Shown in pieces: positions 26,876-36,697 of a stretch of DNA of 64,000 nucleotides. The first letter of the stretch is position 1; every line of letters begins with the position of its first letter. Where the stretch lies: the NCBI GenBank assembly GCA_015233565.1, contig JADFXM010000037.1, forward strand, positions 1 to 64,000. The letters are read 5' to 3'. The position numbers and the translations under genes are program-made. Under the pieces are notes generated by a model, which was not told the DNA's origin, did no database searches, and saw only the letters and a list, made by a program, of their open reading frames with translations. The stretch comes from Candidatus Rifleibacteriota bacterium (lineage in GTDB: Bacteria; Muiribacteriota; Ozemobacteria; Ozemobacterales; Ozemobacteraceae).

Positions 26876-27266
26876 GTTTGTCTGCTCCGAAACAACAAAA
26901 CCCCTATTACTTTCGAGGTTTTCTTACACTTTGTGTTTAAAAAATGAAATTCTTAAATCCTATGGATGTGATACAAAATAACCATTTCAAAAATTAGAAA
27001 TACTTTTGGAAATGCAATTTAGAAAGTTTACCTTCAATACCAATATTTCGCAATTTTCAAAGCGATCGTTTTTATTTTCCCAATAATTCGCACTCTGCTC
27101 TTTTTTTATAGCCTCTTTTTGTTTGCTAGGATTTGGCGGCACTTTAAAAGCACTTAGGCCAGGATTTGTTTTAGTTTTTCTGTGCGCCTAAACTTCGGAG
27201 TTTTCTATTTTCTTAGCATTTGTTATATTGTTTAACAAGAGACCTAGGAAACTAATTTAAACAACT
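26876..27266. other. Intergenic region between divergent operons
   Basis: Separates the methyltransferase gene (minus) from the first cyclase-like receptor (plus). It has to carry promoters in both directions. No frame or repeat of note was found. Confidence 0.5.
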
Positions 27267-30200
27267 ATGTTGGAAATCGAAAAAAAGCTTGAAATGCCGG
27301 TCCAAATACCGTTTGATCTGGCAAATGCAGGCAAATCAATTTTTCTTTGGCTCTTGTTCTTTTTCATTACTTACGCTATTCCAGCATATTTATTTCAGAC
27401 TCTTTTAAAAGAATTAAACTCTTCTTTGAGGACTGCGAGAGTGCAAATCCAGGAAGAGAAAGCCGAAGAAATCCTCAATTCCCTTGAACAGGAATTAAAC
27501 ATAAGCAAAATTGCCGGGGATGGGCTTTATAAATTTAAGAAAAAAGCAGAGAATTTTCTCGGAAATTCATTTATCGATCAGGAAAATACTCGGAAGTTGA
27601 ATTTGTTATTTTTCCGGAGTTTTCCGCGTGTAACTACGCTAATTTGGTTTGACAACAGAGGGGAATTGATTACCCCCCGGGGAGATCCTGCTCCCATTCA
27701 AGGAAAACGATCATGGAAAAGCCTGTTCCAGGCATTATCACTTGGAAGTAAGACTTCCGGTGTTGATGAGATGCTTTCTAAAAAGGTTGCCAAGTCATTA
27801 ATGGGTAGCCTCCTTACTCTTGATATGCTGCGGGAAAATATTCCTTTTCGTCCACAAAAAGTTCTATTTAGAAATCACCCCCATTTGTTTTCGTTTTTTC
27901 CTCTGAAGTCTTCAAAAGATGGAGAAATACTTGGGAACCTGATTGTTTTTGTTCCACTTGATAGGGCTAAAAAAGATTGGGAAGTTAATAGGGTGGTTAA
28001 TAAATTTGGAAAAAATAAGAAAGAAACACTTGAACAAAAAATCCAAATTGGAGGAATAAGAATTTCGAATGGAGAATCTTATTCCCAGATCGATCCTGGT
28101 TTTATGGCTTATTTGCAGGAAAAGCTTTTTAATAAAAATCCTAAAACAACGATGGGAAAAAGGTTCTATTTGGCACAATTAAAAAAAGACGACCCCGATT
28201 TGATGCTAGCGGTTGGTGTTGGAAATCCAAGAGGGTTGATTCCATTTTTGGAGTTTGTTACTGATGGGTTATTGGGAATGATCATACCCTTAGGAATTTT
28301 TTGGGCCTTGATTACAATATTAAGAAGTTTCGGGGTGATTAAAGTTGTACAAAGCTTGAAGATGAAATTTGTTTTCGGAATAGTACTACTTACTGGAATG
28401 CCTTTATCAGCTCTTTTGATTAATCAGCTGAATTTTCTCACCAGCGTTTATCAAGTTCAAAAGCGGGAGATGAATGGTTTTCTTGAAAACCTTCTATTTA
28501 CATTCGAACAGCTTGCTTCAGAAGAACAAATTATCAAAGAAAAAGAAATGCGGGAAGAATTGCGACAAATTTCTGAATCCAAAGTTAACGATAACGATAT
28601 GATCTTAAACTTTCTAAAAAAGGAATTTAAATCCGGTTCACTCAGTGCTTTCTTTGTAAGAAAAAATGGAAAGCCGGTGTTCGAAGATTTTCGTTCGATA
28701 TTGACAGGTAAAACGGTATCCAATTTTAACTCACAAGAGCAGTTGGGTTTTTCAAAAGCGGTGGTTTTTACTGTAGCTCTGGAACTTCTGAAGCAATTTA
28801 ATTTTCCGGTTCAAAGAATTGAAAAAAAGGAATTTAAAACTTCTGATGGTGGTATTCGTGAATTAATTCAAGCTTCAATAAAAAAGTCGGATGCTATAAA
28901 ATACGTTGGAAAATTTCAAAGTTTTTCACTTGGTACCTCATCAGGATTATTCTATTCGAATTACCATGAAAATATGAAAGGTGAGCAAGATAGCTTTCTA
29001 TTTTGCTCATATTATTTCCAACCTTTTCGAAAGATGATTATAGAAAGAGCCCTGAAGCGTTTTGAAAAAAATACGGGAATTTCTTCTGACAATCTTTTTT
29101 TTCGAATCAAGGGGATAAATAAGAATTTGAGCAAGGAATTTGAAGAGAATTCCCGAAAAATGCTTGAATTGGTTGGAACGACTGAGGATCAATTGATTAA
29201 AAGAGTGACAATCGGTGGTAGGGAATATCTCTTTTTTGCAAGACCCATAAAAACCTTTGAAACTGTTTTTGGAATTTTTTTTCCTGTTGATCATTTTCCT
29301 CGACCGGTTTTAAGTGGAGTGATCTCTATTCTGGGAATTCTGATCCTTGCTATATTCGGTGCTTTTTTTTCCGCAGCTTTTTTGATGCGTTTTCATTTAA
29401 CTCCGCTTATGGAATTTACTTTGGCAGTTGAAAAGGTCGACAATGGCGATTATTCAGAACTGGCCAATGAGAATACCGGAGATGAAATCGGGGTCTTGGG
29501 GCGCTCATTCAATGAAATGCTGACCGGATTGAGGGAGAAGGAGCGCATGAGCTCTTTTTTAAGTTCAGACCTAATTACAGATGCTGGAAAGCCAGAGACA
29601 CAATCTCAGGTTTCCAGGCAAAAAGTTGCGGTAATATTCTCGGGATTAAGAGGATTTTCTCAACTTGAGCGGAATCTTTCTCCTGAAGAAGCTTTAGGCA
29701 TGATGAGTCGCTTTTTGGGAATTTGCACGAATTGTGTTAAAGCCAATCTTGGGGAAATTGACAAATTCATTGGTGACACCGCAATGGCTGTGTTTCGTGA
29801 CGATTCCCCCTCGGTTGAAGACCCGGAAAGTGATGCAGACAGAGAAAATAAAGAGGAGAGCCAGCCGGAAAGATATTTGAAAGCCGAACAAAAAGCCGTT
29901 TTAGCAGCTCTTTCTATTAAAAAGGAAATGGAAAAATGGGGTCGAAACAGAAAACTGGTGAAACTTCCACCCTTGAGGTTTGGCATCGGAATCGCTTCGG
30001 GAGAAGCACTTGCAGGAAAAATAGGATCTCTTTTACGGCGACTTGATTTTACCGTTATTGGGGATACGGTGAATCTGGCTGCTCGTCTTGAAAAACTAGC
30101 AGGAACTTCAGGACTTCCACAAATTTTGGCTATCGAAGAAGTATTTAAAACGCAACATGAAAATATTGATACTTTTCCAGTAAATATTGAAACGGTACAA

Positions 30201-30272
30201 GGGCGTCAGGGAAAAGTAAAAATTCTTGGAATCAGAGACGCCATTGATGAAAAAGCTGAGCTGATTAAATGA
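27267..30272 (+). CDS. Membrane receptor with HAMP and a degenerate class III cyclase domain (1001 aa)
   Basis: Layout: TM1 about 24-44, extracytoplasmic segment, TM2 about 334-356, TM3 about 367-388, second extracytoplasmic segment, TM4 about 683-706, HAMP about 707-760, cyclase domain about 785-985. In the cyclase domain the metal-binding motif reads VIFSGLRGFS: Gly793 stands where the first catalytic Asp normally is (FSDIRGF). The second Asp is kept (D837 in DKFIGDTAM), as are the base-selecting DFTVIGDT and transition-state NLAAR. An acidic insert (SVEDPESDADRENKEES) lies before the dimerisation region. Its stop overlaps the start of the next, intact cyclase gene by 4 nt. Alone it is probably inactive; a heterodimer is the natural hypothesis. 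Confidence 0.85.
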   Translation: MLEIEKKLEMPVQIPFDLANAGKSIFLWLLFFFITYAIPAYLFQTLLKELNSSLRTARVQIQEEKAEEILNSLEQELNISKIAGDGLYKFKKKAENFLGNSFIDQENTRKLNLLFFRSFPRVTTLIWFDNRGELITPRGDPAPIQGKRSWKSLFQALSLGSKTSGVDEMLSKKVAKSLMGSLLTLDMLRENIPFRPQKVLFRNHPHLFSFFPLKSSKDGEILGNLIVFVPLDRAKKDWEVNRVVNKFGKNKKETLEQKIQIGGIRISNGESYSQIDPGFMAYLQEKLFNKNPKTTMGKRFYLAQLKKDDPDLMLAVGVGNPRGLIPFLEFVTDGLLGMIIPLGIFWALITILRSFGVIKVVQSLKMKFVFGIVLLTGMPLSALLINQLNFLTSVYQVQKREMNGFLENLLFTFEQLASEEQIIKEKEMREELRQISESKVNDNDMILNFLKKEFKSGSLSAFFVRKNGKPVFEDFRSILTGKTVSNFNSQEQLGFSKAVVFTVALELLKQFNFPVQRIEKKEFKTSDGGIRELIQASIKKSDAIKYVGKFQSFSLGTSSGLFYSNYHENMKGEQDSFLFCSYYFQPFRKMIIERALKRFEKNTGISSDNLFFRIKGINKNLSKEFEENSRKMLELVGTTEDQLIKRVTIGGREYLFFARPIKTFETVFGIFFPVDHFPRPVLSGVISILGILILAIFGAFFSAAFLMRFHLTPLMEFTLAVEKVDNGDYSELANENTGDEIGVLGRSFNEMLTGLREKERMSSFLSSDLITDAGKPETQSQVSRQKVAVIFSGLRGFSQLERNLSPEEALGMMSRFLGICTNCVKANLGEIDKFIGDTAMAVFRDDSPSVEDPESDADRENKEESQPERYLKAEQKAVLAALSIKKEMEKWGRNRKLVKLPPLRFGIGIASGEALAGKIGSLLRRLDFTVIGDTVNLAARLEKLAGTSGLPQILAIEEVFKTQHENIDTFPVNIETVQGRQGKVKILGIRDAIDEKAELIK

Positions 30273-33217
30273 TATTTTTCGAACAAAGTAAAAATTTACG
30301 AAAAATTATTTTCATTCTTGCAGCATTTATTTTTTTGGGAGCAGCAATAGTCATCTTTTATTTCCAAAATCGTATTGGAGAGTTCGTTTCGGCTTCTAGT
30401 GCTGAGATTCGATTCGCGGAGATGAAGAATCTTACGCCGATTTTGCACGAAAGGGCTTACCCTATACCATTAGGAAGGGAGCGGCTTCTTACGAGCTTAA
30501 CCAAAATTTTTCCAGGTAATGCAATAGTATCCTCGGCCACATTCCTTGAATTTGTCAGAGAGCTAAAAACCGAACTTCCTTCAGATTTTTGCGCTGCTGC
30601 CTGGAATCCGGATTGTTTTTCGGTTGGAACATATAATTTCCCTCTCCATTATCTAAAAAGATTGAACAATTTTGCTGCTGAAATGGTTAAAAAAGAAAAG
30701 GGATGTCCTGATAAACTTTTTTTTCCTGATAGTGATACTCATGCATTATTTGGAGAAACACTCTGGGGAAGATTGACAAATCGTGTTACTGCTGATTATG
30801 TTGAATTTAACGAGAAACCAGGACTCATGCTTTTTGCTCATTTATTTAATCCTTTCGATACTGGCCAATCCTATCGTTCTGATTATTTAGAAACTCCCAT
30901 GGAGCCTTTTTATGGGTACAGAGGGACTGTTTTTGTCTTTGTTTCACAGGATTCACTCAAAAAAACAGATTGGATAAAAAAGGCTTTGAAAAAGTCGTTT
31001 TCCAATTTAGATTTTAACTCCCACGTATATTCTTACAATGAGCTATCCAAGACAAAAAATATTCCCGATGATTGTCGTATGAAAGTTATCACTGGCATGT
31101 CTACTCCCGGTGAAACCATTACTACTCTTGATTCCAATGGAAAACCCTATTTTTTCTATCGATTTTATGACCTTGAAGACACTATTGTTTCAATATTTTC
31201 TGATAACCCGGTAATTCCTTTTGGGAAAAGAGAACGCTTTTTCAATTTGATAATCATTTTACTCGCAGCCTTTCCCATTTCTGGTGCTTTTTATTTTTTT
31301 TCCCGTCGAAAAACCATTTTCAATGGTGGGCTTTCTTTGAAGTTCATAATTCTTGCCTTGTTAGCATCTCTAGTTCCAATTCTTGGGCTTTCTATTCTTT
31401 TTTTATCAAAATCTGGACTGGAAGACCTTTTGAGTCGCTCTGAAAAATATCAGGAACTTGAAACAAATCTTGACCAGGTTGAAAAAAGTCAGAAAATCCT
31501 TGAAAGTCAAGTTGTCTCTGCAATTCAGATTTTTATGGATAAAATATTAAAGTACAATTGGGTGGACTATTTTTCTAAAACCTATTATGAAAAAATCATT
31601 GGAAAAAATTGTTTTTACGATGGAAAAATTTCCGCTCTTTTAAAGCCTCTATTTGAGTGTGGTATGACTGGCTTATGGATATATCACCCGAAAATAGGTG
31701 TTGCCTATATTAAATGCTCTTCTATTAAAGGGCGCTTCGTATTATATGTCGAAACTATGAATAGCAGTCAGGACCCACAAGCATTAGGAATGGCAATACT
31801 GGAAATTTTGAAAACATCTCTTAATCTTCCTCCTCAAGAAAAAAAGGACATGCAATTTAAGTCTGACGCTATCAAAATAATACTTGAAACATTTTTGAAT
31901 TCTTTTGGACCCAAGAAGTTGTACCAAGGCATGTTGGGCCAGGACACATTGAATTCTTATAAATTTTCCAAACAAAATGCTTCTCTTTATCGACATTTGG
32001 GTTTTGACAAAGACCTTAGACCTCTATACCTTTTTTTGTTTGCTTTTAGTCCCGATAGGTTGAGCAAAAAGGATGCCTTTTGGCGTTCAGAAGGGCCAAT
32101 CCTTCAAAAACCGGGGTTGTCAAAATATGTTTTTGGGAAAAATGATTCCATTGAGAACTTTGAAATTCTTCCCGATCGAATAATGAATATTCCTGGAATA
32201 ATTACAATTTTTCATCGTTTACTGGAAGAAGAAAGAGGTTTTCAACGAGCTCCGCTGAAAATCGATGGTCAGGAATATCTAAGTGTTTCACGTTTTCTTC
32301 CAAAATTTGGTTTTGCTGGAATGGCTCTAGAATCACAAACACCAGACTCCGATAAAAAATCATCATTGACATATTCATATGCTGTAGCTTTTTATCCCAT
32401 GCTTGTCATTATTGTAATGACGATTTTTTTCCGGGCTTTTTACCTCAAGCCTCTCCGGGAAACTCAAATTGGAATTAATCTCATCAGTTCGGGAGATTAC
32501 AAAGCTCTTTTGGAAGTCAGGACTGAAGACGAAATTGGACGATTATGCCACAGTTTCAATCACATGGCCGAAGGACTTCAACAAAAAGAATATTTGAGCC
32601 GTTTCCTCTCGGAGTTAACAGTTGAAGCTCTCAGAAATCCCGAAAAACCGCCTGTTACACGACTTAAGGGAGCAGTTTTGTTTTCTGACATCAGAGGCTT
32701 TACAAAAATGTCCGAAAAACTTCCTCCTGAAGAAATAGTGGAAATGTTGAACAATCACTTTACCAAAATGGAAGAGGTAATAAAACAGTTTGATGGTTCT
32801 ATTGAAAAGTTTATCGGAGATGCGATCATGGCATTATTTCTCCCCATGCACGGGAAAGCCAATCCTGCTGAAAGGGCGGCTTACGCTGGACTAGCAATGG
32901 TAGAGGCACTTGATGAACTTAACATGGAAAGAATGTACGTTGGGCGTTTCACAATCAGAATTGGCGTGGGAATTTCCTATGGAGACATTTTAATGGGGGT
33001 TCTTGGAGAATCAGCCGATCGTCACGATTTCACCGTAGTTGGCCCTACGGTGAATGTAGCCGCAAGAATGGAAAAATATTCCAAGAAAGCTGTGGAAACC
33101 TTTGTTGTGGTTTGTGATAAAACACGTGAAGAGATAAATGACAGGTTTGTCTTCCATCTGATTTGTGAGGAAGAGAATGAGAAAATTTGGGAAGTAATAA
33201 AAACTACTGAAGGCTAA
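30269..33217 (+). CDS. Membrane receptor with HAMP and intact class III adenylate cyclase domain (982 aa)
   Basis: Produces cAMP (or possibly cGMP) from the nucleotide triphosphate. Same layout as its upstream partner: TM1 about 12-31, TM2 about 324-345, TM3 about 357-380, TM4 about 700-722, HAMP about 722-775, cyclase about 800-975. Catalytic residues: D807 in FSDIRGFT, D851 in EKFIGDAIM, K847 in the adenine-contact position, DFTVVGPT and NVAARME with the transition-state Asn and Arg. ATG 30269 overlaps the previous stop (ATGA), so translation is coupled. A 215-bp MITE-like repeat begins directly after its stop codon. The extracytoplasmic parts give no family match by eye. Confidence 0.88.
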   Translation: MIFFEQSKNLRKIIFILAAFIFLGAAIVIFYFQNRIGEFVSASSAEIRFAEMKNLTPILHERAYPIPLGRERLLTSLTKIFPGNAIVSSATFLEFVRELKTELPSDFCAAAWNPDCFSVGTYNFPLHYLKRLNNFAAEMVKKEKGCPDKLFFPDSDTHALFGETLWGRLTNRVTADYVEFNEKPGLMLFAHLFNPFDTGQSYRSDYLETPMEPFYGYRGTVFVFVSQDSLKKTDWIKKALKKSFSNLDFNSHVYSYNELSKTKNIPDDCRMKVITGMSTPGETITTLDSNGKPYFFYRFYDLEDTIVSIFSDNPVIPFGKRERFFNLIIILLAAFPISGAFYFFSRRKTIFNGGLSLKFIILALLASLVPILGLSILFLSKSGLEDLLSRSEKYQELETNLDQVEKSQKILESQVVSAIQIFMDKILKYNWVDYFSKTYYEKIIGKNCFYDGKISALLKPLFECGMTGLWIYHPKIGVAYIKCSSIKGRFVLYVETMNSSQDPQALGMAILEILKTSLNLPPQEKKDMQFKSDAIKIILETFLNSFGPKKLYQGMLGQDTLNSYKFSKQNASLYRHLGFDKDLRPLYLFLFAFSPDRLSKKDAFWRSEGPILQKPGLSKYVFGKNDSIENFEILPDRIMNIPGIITIFHRLLEEERGFQRAPLKIDGQEYLSVSRFLPKFGFAGMALESQTPDSDKKSSLTYSYAVAFYPMLVIIVMTIFFRAFYLKPLRETQIGINLISSGDYKALLEVRTEDEIGRLCHSFNHMAEGLQQKEYLSRFLSELTVEALRNPEKPPVTRLKGAVLFSDIRGFTKMSEKLPPEEIVEMLNNHFTKMEEVIKQFDGSIEKFIGDAIMALFLPMHGKANPAERAAYAGLAMVEALDELNMERMYVGRFTIRIGVGISYGDILMGVLGESADRHDFTVVGPTVNVAARMEKYSKKAVETFVVVCDKTREEINDRFVFHLICEEENEKIWEVIKTTEG

Positions 33218-33429
33218 ATTCCCAAAAAATACGTGCATCACCCCAAGAACATTGATTTGATCAAAATGAAGTTGGATCGGTATATTTTCCAAGAAAACAC
33301 GGAACTTTCATGAAAATAAGGAACCCTTACTGGATGGTTGAAACATTCATTTCTGTCAGGCCCAACTCCTATTTACGCAGACCTGAAGCAGGAAATAGGT
33401 CGGATGAACGAACTAATTGAAATTGGTAT
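33218..33429. mobile_element. MITE-like non-coding element, copy 2 (inverted relative to copy 1)
   Basis: The sequence is the reverse complement of 21638-21855 with about 90% identity by eye, including the shared GTTCGTTCATCCGACCTATT block and the ATTGGTAT end (33422-33429). The left end has lost the ATACC of the terminal repeat (starts AATTCCC directly after the cyclase TAA at 33215-33217). No protein is encoded. The 190 bp after it, up to the next gene, holds one CCGACAGCTTTTAA stretch that recalls the ends of the 51660-51924 repeat. Confidence 0.7.
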
Positions 33430-33621
33430 GATTTGAAATTCTCCGACAGCTTTTAATTGGGCCGTTGAGCCGAAGATGCCAAATACGGTATCCACAGTGG
33501 GTTCCAGATCGGGCAGATTTTGTACACAGCCGTATGTTGCCCTGGTTGGCAATTATCCTTCTTCCGTTTTTTTTTAAAAGTGGTAAAATAGATAATATTA
33601 TGAATTTCTGGGAGGCAGGAA

Positions 33622-34995
33622 ATGAATTATTTCGTAATGAAAAGACATGATTCAGGAAAGCGCCTGTTTTCAATATTTTGCTATATTCTAATTTTTACAT
33701 TAGTTTGCTTTCAGAATGTTTATGCCTCTGAAAATTCAACTTCTCAAAAGGGTTCTGTTTTTAAAAGATCGATAGATTTTATTACCAATAAAGTTGTTGG
33801 CCCTCCTTCGAATAGAGGGTTTGTACCGCCTCCCCCAAGAGACGAAAAAAAAGTTGAAGATTCGGTTTGGCCTGAAAGAATTGCTCAAACCTTGAAGAAG
33901 CAGCTATTCTTGCTTTCCACCCAGCTGAACAAAACAAAGAATATACGGCTTGATATCGGTGGGATTACTTACGATAAAAAATTTAAGCGATTTTGTGCCA
34001 GTTTCCAGGGGAAAGTTTTCTTTGGCGATGGAGTTCCTCTTCCTACAGACGCTCCGAATTTTAATATGGGGTTCGATGACAATCTCTCCCTTGATATAAA
34101 TTTTGAAAAATTAGACCCTACCCCTGAAGGAATTGGGTATTCTTACGAAGGTTGTTTGGTAATAACTCTTGATAATTTTATTAAAGACTTTGCTCTTTAT
34201 GCCGCAGGAGGAGTCGTAGCCATCGGCCTGAAACTTCCAGAACAGCAACTCAATGAATTTTTTCAATTATGCCGATCCGATCTTCTTGCACAAACCTTGT
34301 CAAAGACCTTTAAATCGTTCTCCAATCAATCGATTGTGAACGTTGGAGACGAAGTCATTTCTGATCCGAAGTTCAAGGAAAGTGCGAAGACTGAGGCGAT
34401 CAAAGGAGCTTTGAAACGCAAAAGCCTATGGGATTACACGGGCTTATTACTGCTTCAAACAATTATTCGTTCTGCGGCATCGATTCCTGGTGCCTCACTC
34501 GGAGCAATGATCGGAAGCATCGTCGCTCCTGGCCCAGGAACCATTGTCGGTGCATTCCTCGGTGCCGAAATATTTAGTAAGCTGACAAAAATAGTTTTCA
34601 AAAAGGTTGTTGATATTTTGACCATTGACCGGATGATAAGAAGAACGGTTGATTTTCACGCCTCTCTCCAATTAGACCCTAACGATGAATACGCGCTTGC
34701 TGAACTTGAAAAATATCGCCGGATAATAGTTCAAAGAATAAAGCATGGACTTGATCGAAAAGAGTATAGCGAAATAGATCGATTTGTACACCGGGTTGAA
34801 AAATTGGATAATGATTCTCTGCCAGCTTTTTTCCCATTTTTAAACGATGTCTGTGACTTATTATCCAATTATTCTATTGAAGGAGACATTATTGCAAAAA
34901 GAAAACTCAGCGATATCCGGACCTGGGCCGGAAAAGTTGGGATTTCCGAAAAAATAGGCCTTCAGGCACCACCAAATCCTGAAAATTGCCACTGA
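33622..34995 (+). CDS. Secreted protein with glycine-zipper segment, unknown function (457 aa)
   Basis: ATG 33622 is preceded by GGAGG; another ATG six codons later (MKRHDSG) would also work. Signal peptide: LFSIFCYILIFTLVCFQNVYA-SE. The body contains PSNRGFVPPPPRDEKK, a beta-rich region about 110-170, then around residues 285-320 a Gly/Ala/Pro-rich hydrophobic stretch (SLGAMIGSIVAPGPGTIVGA) typical of glycine zippers that insert in or pack against membranes. The last third is helical and charged, with tetratricopeptide-like spacing but no clear TPR. It precedes the exporter operon by 255 nt on the same strand. It may be a periplasmic or cell-surface factor; no family is recognised. Confidence 0.7.
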   Translation: MNYFVMKRHDSGKRLFSIFCYILIFTLVCFQNVYASENSTSQKGSVFKRSIDFITNKVVGPPSNRGFVPPPPRDEKKVEDSVWPERIAQTLKKQLFLLSTQLNKTKNIRLDIGGITYDKKFKRFCASFQGKVFFGDGVPLPTDAPNFNMGFDDNLSLDINFEKLDPTPEGIGYSYEGCLVITLDNFIKDFALYAAGGVVAIGLKLPEQQLNEFFQLCRSDLLAQTLSKTFKSFSNQSIVNVGDEVISDPKFKESAKTEAIKGALKRKSLWDYTGLLLLQTIIRSAASIPGASLGAMIGSIVAPGPGTIVGAFLGAEIFSKLTKIVFKKVVDILTIDRMIRRTVDFHASLQLDPNDEYALAELEKYRRIIVQRIKHGLDRKEYSEIDRFVHRVEKLDNDSLPAFFPFLNDVCDLLSNYSIEGDIIAKRKLSDIRTWAGKVGISEKIGLQAPPNPENCH

Positions 34996-35250
34996 TAAAT
35001 CTTCTGAAATAGCTTTCAACAGGGAAAACTTGAAGCTTTAAAGTATTTACCTGGGGCAAATCGGCTGAAACGAGTAAATACATTAAAAATTGCTGAAATA
35101 ATCATGAATACAATAAGGCCCGAGGAAAAATAAATTTTCTTTTTAAACTCTCTGAAACTAGCATCAACAAAAGAACATGGCAGGTGGCGTGCAATTTTCT
35201 CTGATGTCGGAACTTGCACTAGTTATAAATTTTTGGTATGAAATTACCCT

Positions 35251-36636
35251 ATGAAAGCTTCCTTCAGAAAAATTGGGTTTCTTGCAATCCTCTTTTTTCT
35301 CTTTGTCAAACCTGTAATATCAGGTGAAAAACCTTTGCTTTCTCTTGTAGATAGTGTAAAAATCGGGGCTGCTGAGAATTTAAGTCTGTTGATTTCCAAG
35401 CTATCTGAAGAGGAAGCAAAACAGAATATCCAAATTAAAAGGAAAGTTTTCATTCCAGTATTGGATTTTCAAACCTCACGGGATAACAGCAATCGTCTTA
35501 AATTTGATAATCTGATTTCAGGGAAAACTTTTGATGGTTCTCAATTAGGGTTGAAATTGTCCAAACGTGAAGATTTCGATGGTGATTCCTATGATGGAAA
35601 AACCCTTACTTTTACTTTATCGCGCCCACTTCTTCGAAATTTCGGTAAAAAAATCAACGGAGTCGATGTTGATTTAGCCTCTCTTGATTACGAAATTGCG
35701 CTTGAATCATTCAAAAACGACCTGAATACTCTCATTTTCAATATTGTTAAAGCCTGGCTTGATCTTTTTTACGCTATTAAAAATCTTGAAGTTCAGGAAT
35801 CAGCATATCAAAGAGCTTACAAGCAATACGAAGACACCAAAGGAGACATTGAAAAAGGGGTACTTCCTGAACAAGATATTTATCTTGTTGAAGAAAACGT
35901 TGTTGGTTTTGAAATGAACAGGCAAAACGCTAAATATAGCATTTCTATTTCAGAAAACGAATTAGCCAGGTTATTGAACTTCAGAGTCTCCAGTTTTTCC
36001 GGGTTCATTGCCAGTGAATCTCTTATAAATGACATGAGCACGATTTCCAGCTTCTCCGACTCTCTTGAAATTCAAAAAAATAATAACCCTACTTTGAAGA
36101 TGAAGTCCCTTGCTTTAAAGAAATCACTTATAAATTTAGACCTATATAAGAACCAATTATTGCCGCTTTTAAATTGGAATATGCAGTATGTACAAGATAG
36201 TGAACAAAATGCCCCCTATCAACGGAGTTATAATATTGGTTTTGAGTATTCCATCCCCTTCTCCAAACGATCAGATAAGGCTAGTGTGGTAAAAGGGAAA
36301 ATAAATGTGCGAGAAGGTGAGCTGTCGATTGAGGAAATTGAAAAAAATAATGAATGGAATCTGAAAAACAATTTTGATAATCTTATCTATACTTTCAATA
36401 TTCTCAAGGAAAAGAAAAAGGCGACAGATCTGGCAAAAAAGAAGCTTGACGCGCAAAATGACAAATATTCCAATGGAATTTCGACACTCGATGAGGTAGT
36501 TCGCTTTCAAAGGGACCTGGGAAATGCAATGATCGATGAAATAAATACTTTGGTATCCTTCAACAGATTGTATTATGAGAAGCTTTTTCTTGAGGGAACT
36601 CTATACAAGCGGTTTGGGATTGAGTTGGGATCATGA
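35251..36636 (+). CDS. TolC-like outer membrane efflux protein (461 aa)
   Basis: Signal peptide MKASFRKIGFLAILFFLFVKPVISG. The body is mainly long amphipathic helices with the OEP pattern: ..DSVKIGAAENLSLLISKLS, then a beta stretch (TLTFTLSRPLLRN, cf. the 'sqpLf.gg' strand), helices with LNTLIFNIVKAWLDLFYAIK, and the mirrored second half (NIGFEYSIPF, then long coiled helices, DEVVRFQRDLGNA). The length fits one TolC protomer. It forms the outer-membrane exit duct of the exporter encoded directly downstream (ATPase, adaptors, permease). The start has no strong Shine-Dalgarno. Confidence 0.82.
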   Translation: MKASFRKIGFLAILFFLFVKPVISGEKPLLSLVDSVKIGAAENLSLLISKLSEEEAKQNIQIKRKVFIPVLDFQTSRDNSNRLKFDNLISGKTFDGSQLGLKLSKREDFDGDSYDGKTLTFTLSRPLLRNFGKKINGVDVDLASLDYEIALESFKNDLNTLIFNIVKAWLDLFYAIKNLEVQESAYQRAYKQYEDTKGDIEKGVLPEQDIYLVEENVVGFEMNRQNAKYSISISENELARLLNFRVSSFSGFIASESLINDMSTISSFSDSLEIQKNNNPTLKMKSLALKKSLINLDLYKNQLLPLLNWNMQYVQDSEQNAPYQRSYNIGFEYSIPFSKRSDKASVVKGKINVREGELSIEEIEKNNEWNLKNNFDNLIYTFNILKEKKKATDLAKKKLDAQNDKYSNGISTLDEVVRFQRDLGNAMIDEINTLVSFNRLYYEKLFLEGTLYKRFGIELGS

Positions 36637-36697
36637 TCGGTGACTTGGTGTAAATTATGAATGAAATCTTTTATCAACGGAATTGCAGTGCACAAAA

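Noticed and set aside
35016..35219. 67-codon minus-strand frame with one hydrophobic helix
   Set aside because: Lies in the promoter spacer of the TolC-like gene, without RBS; hydrophobicity is easily produced by T-rich DNA.
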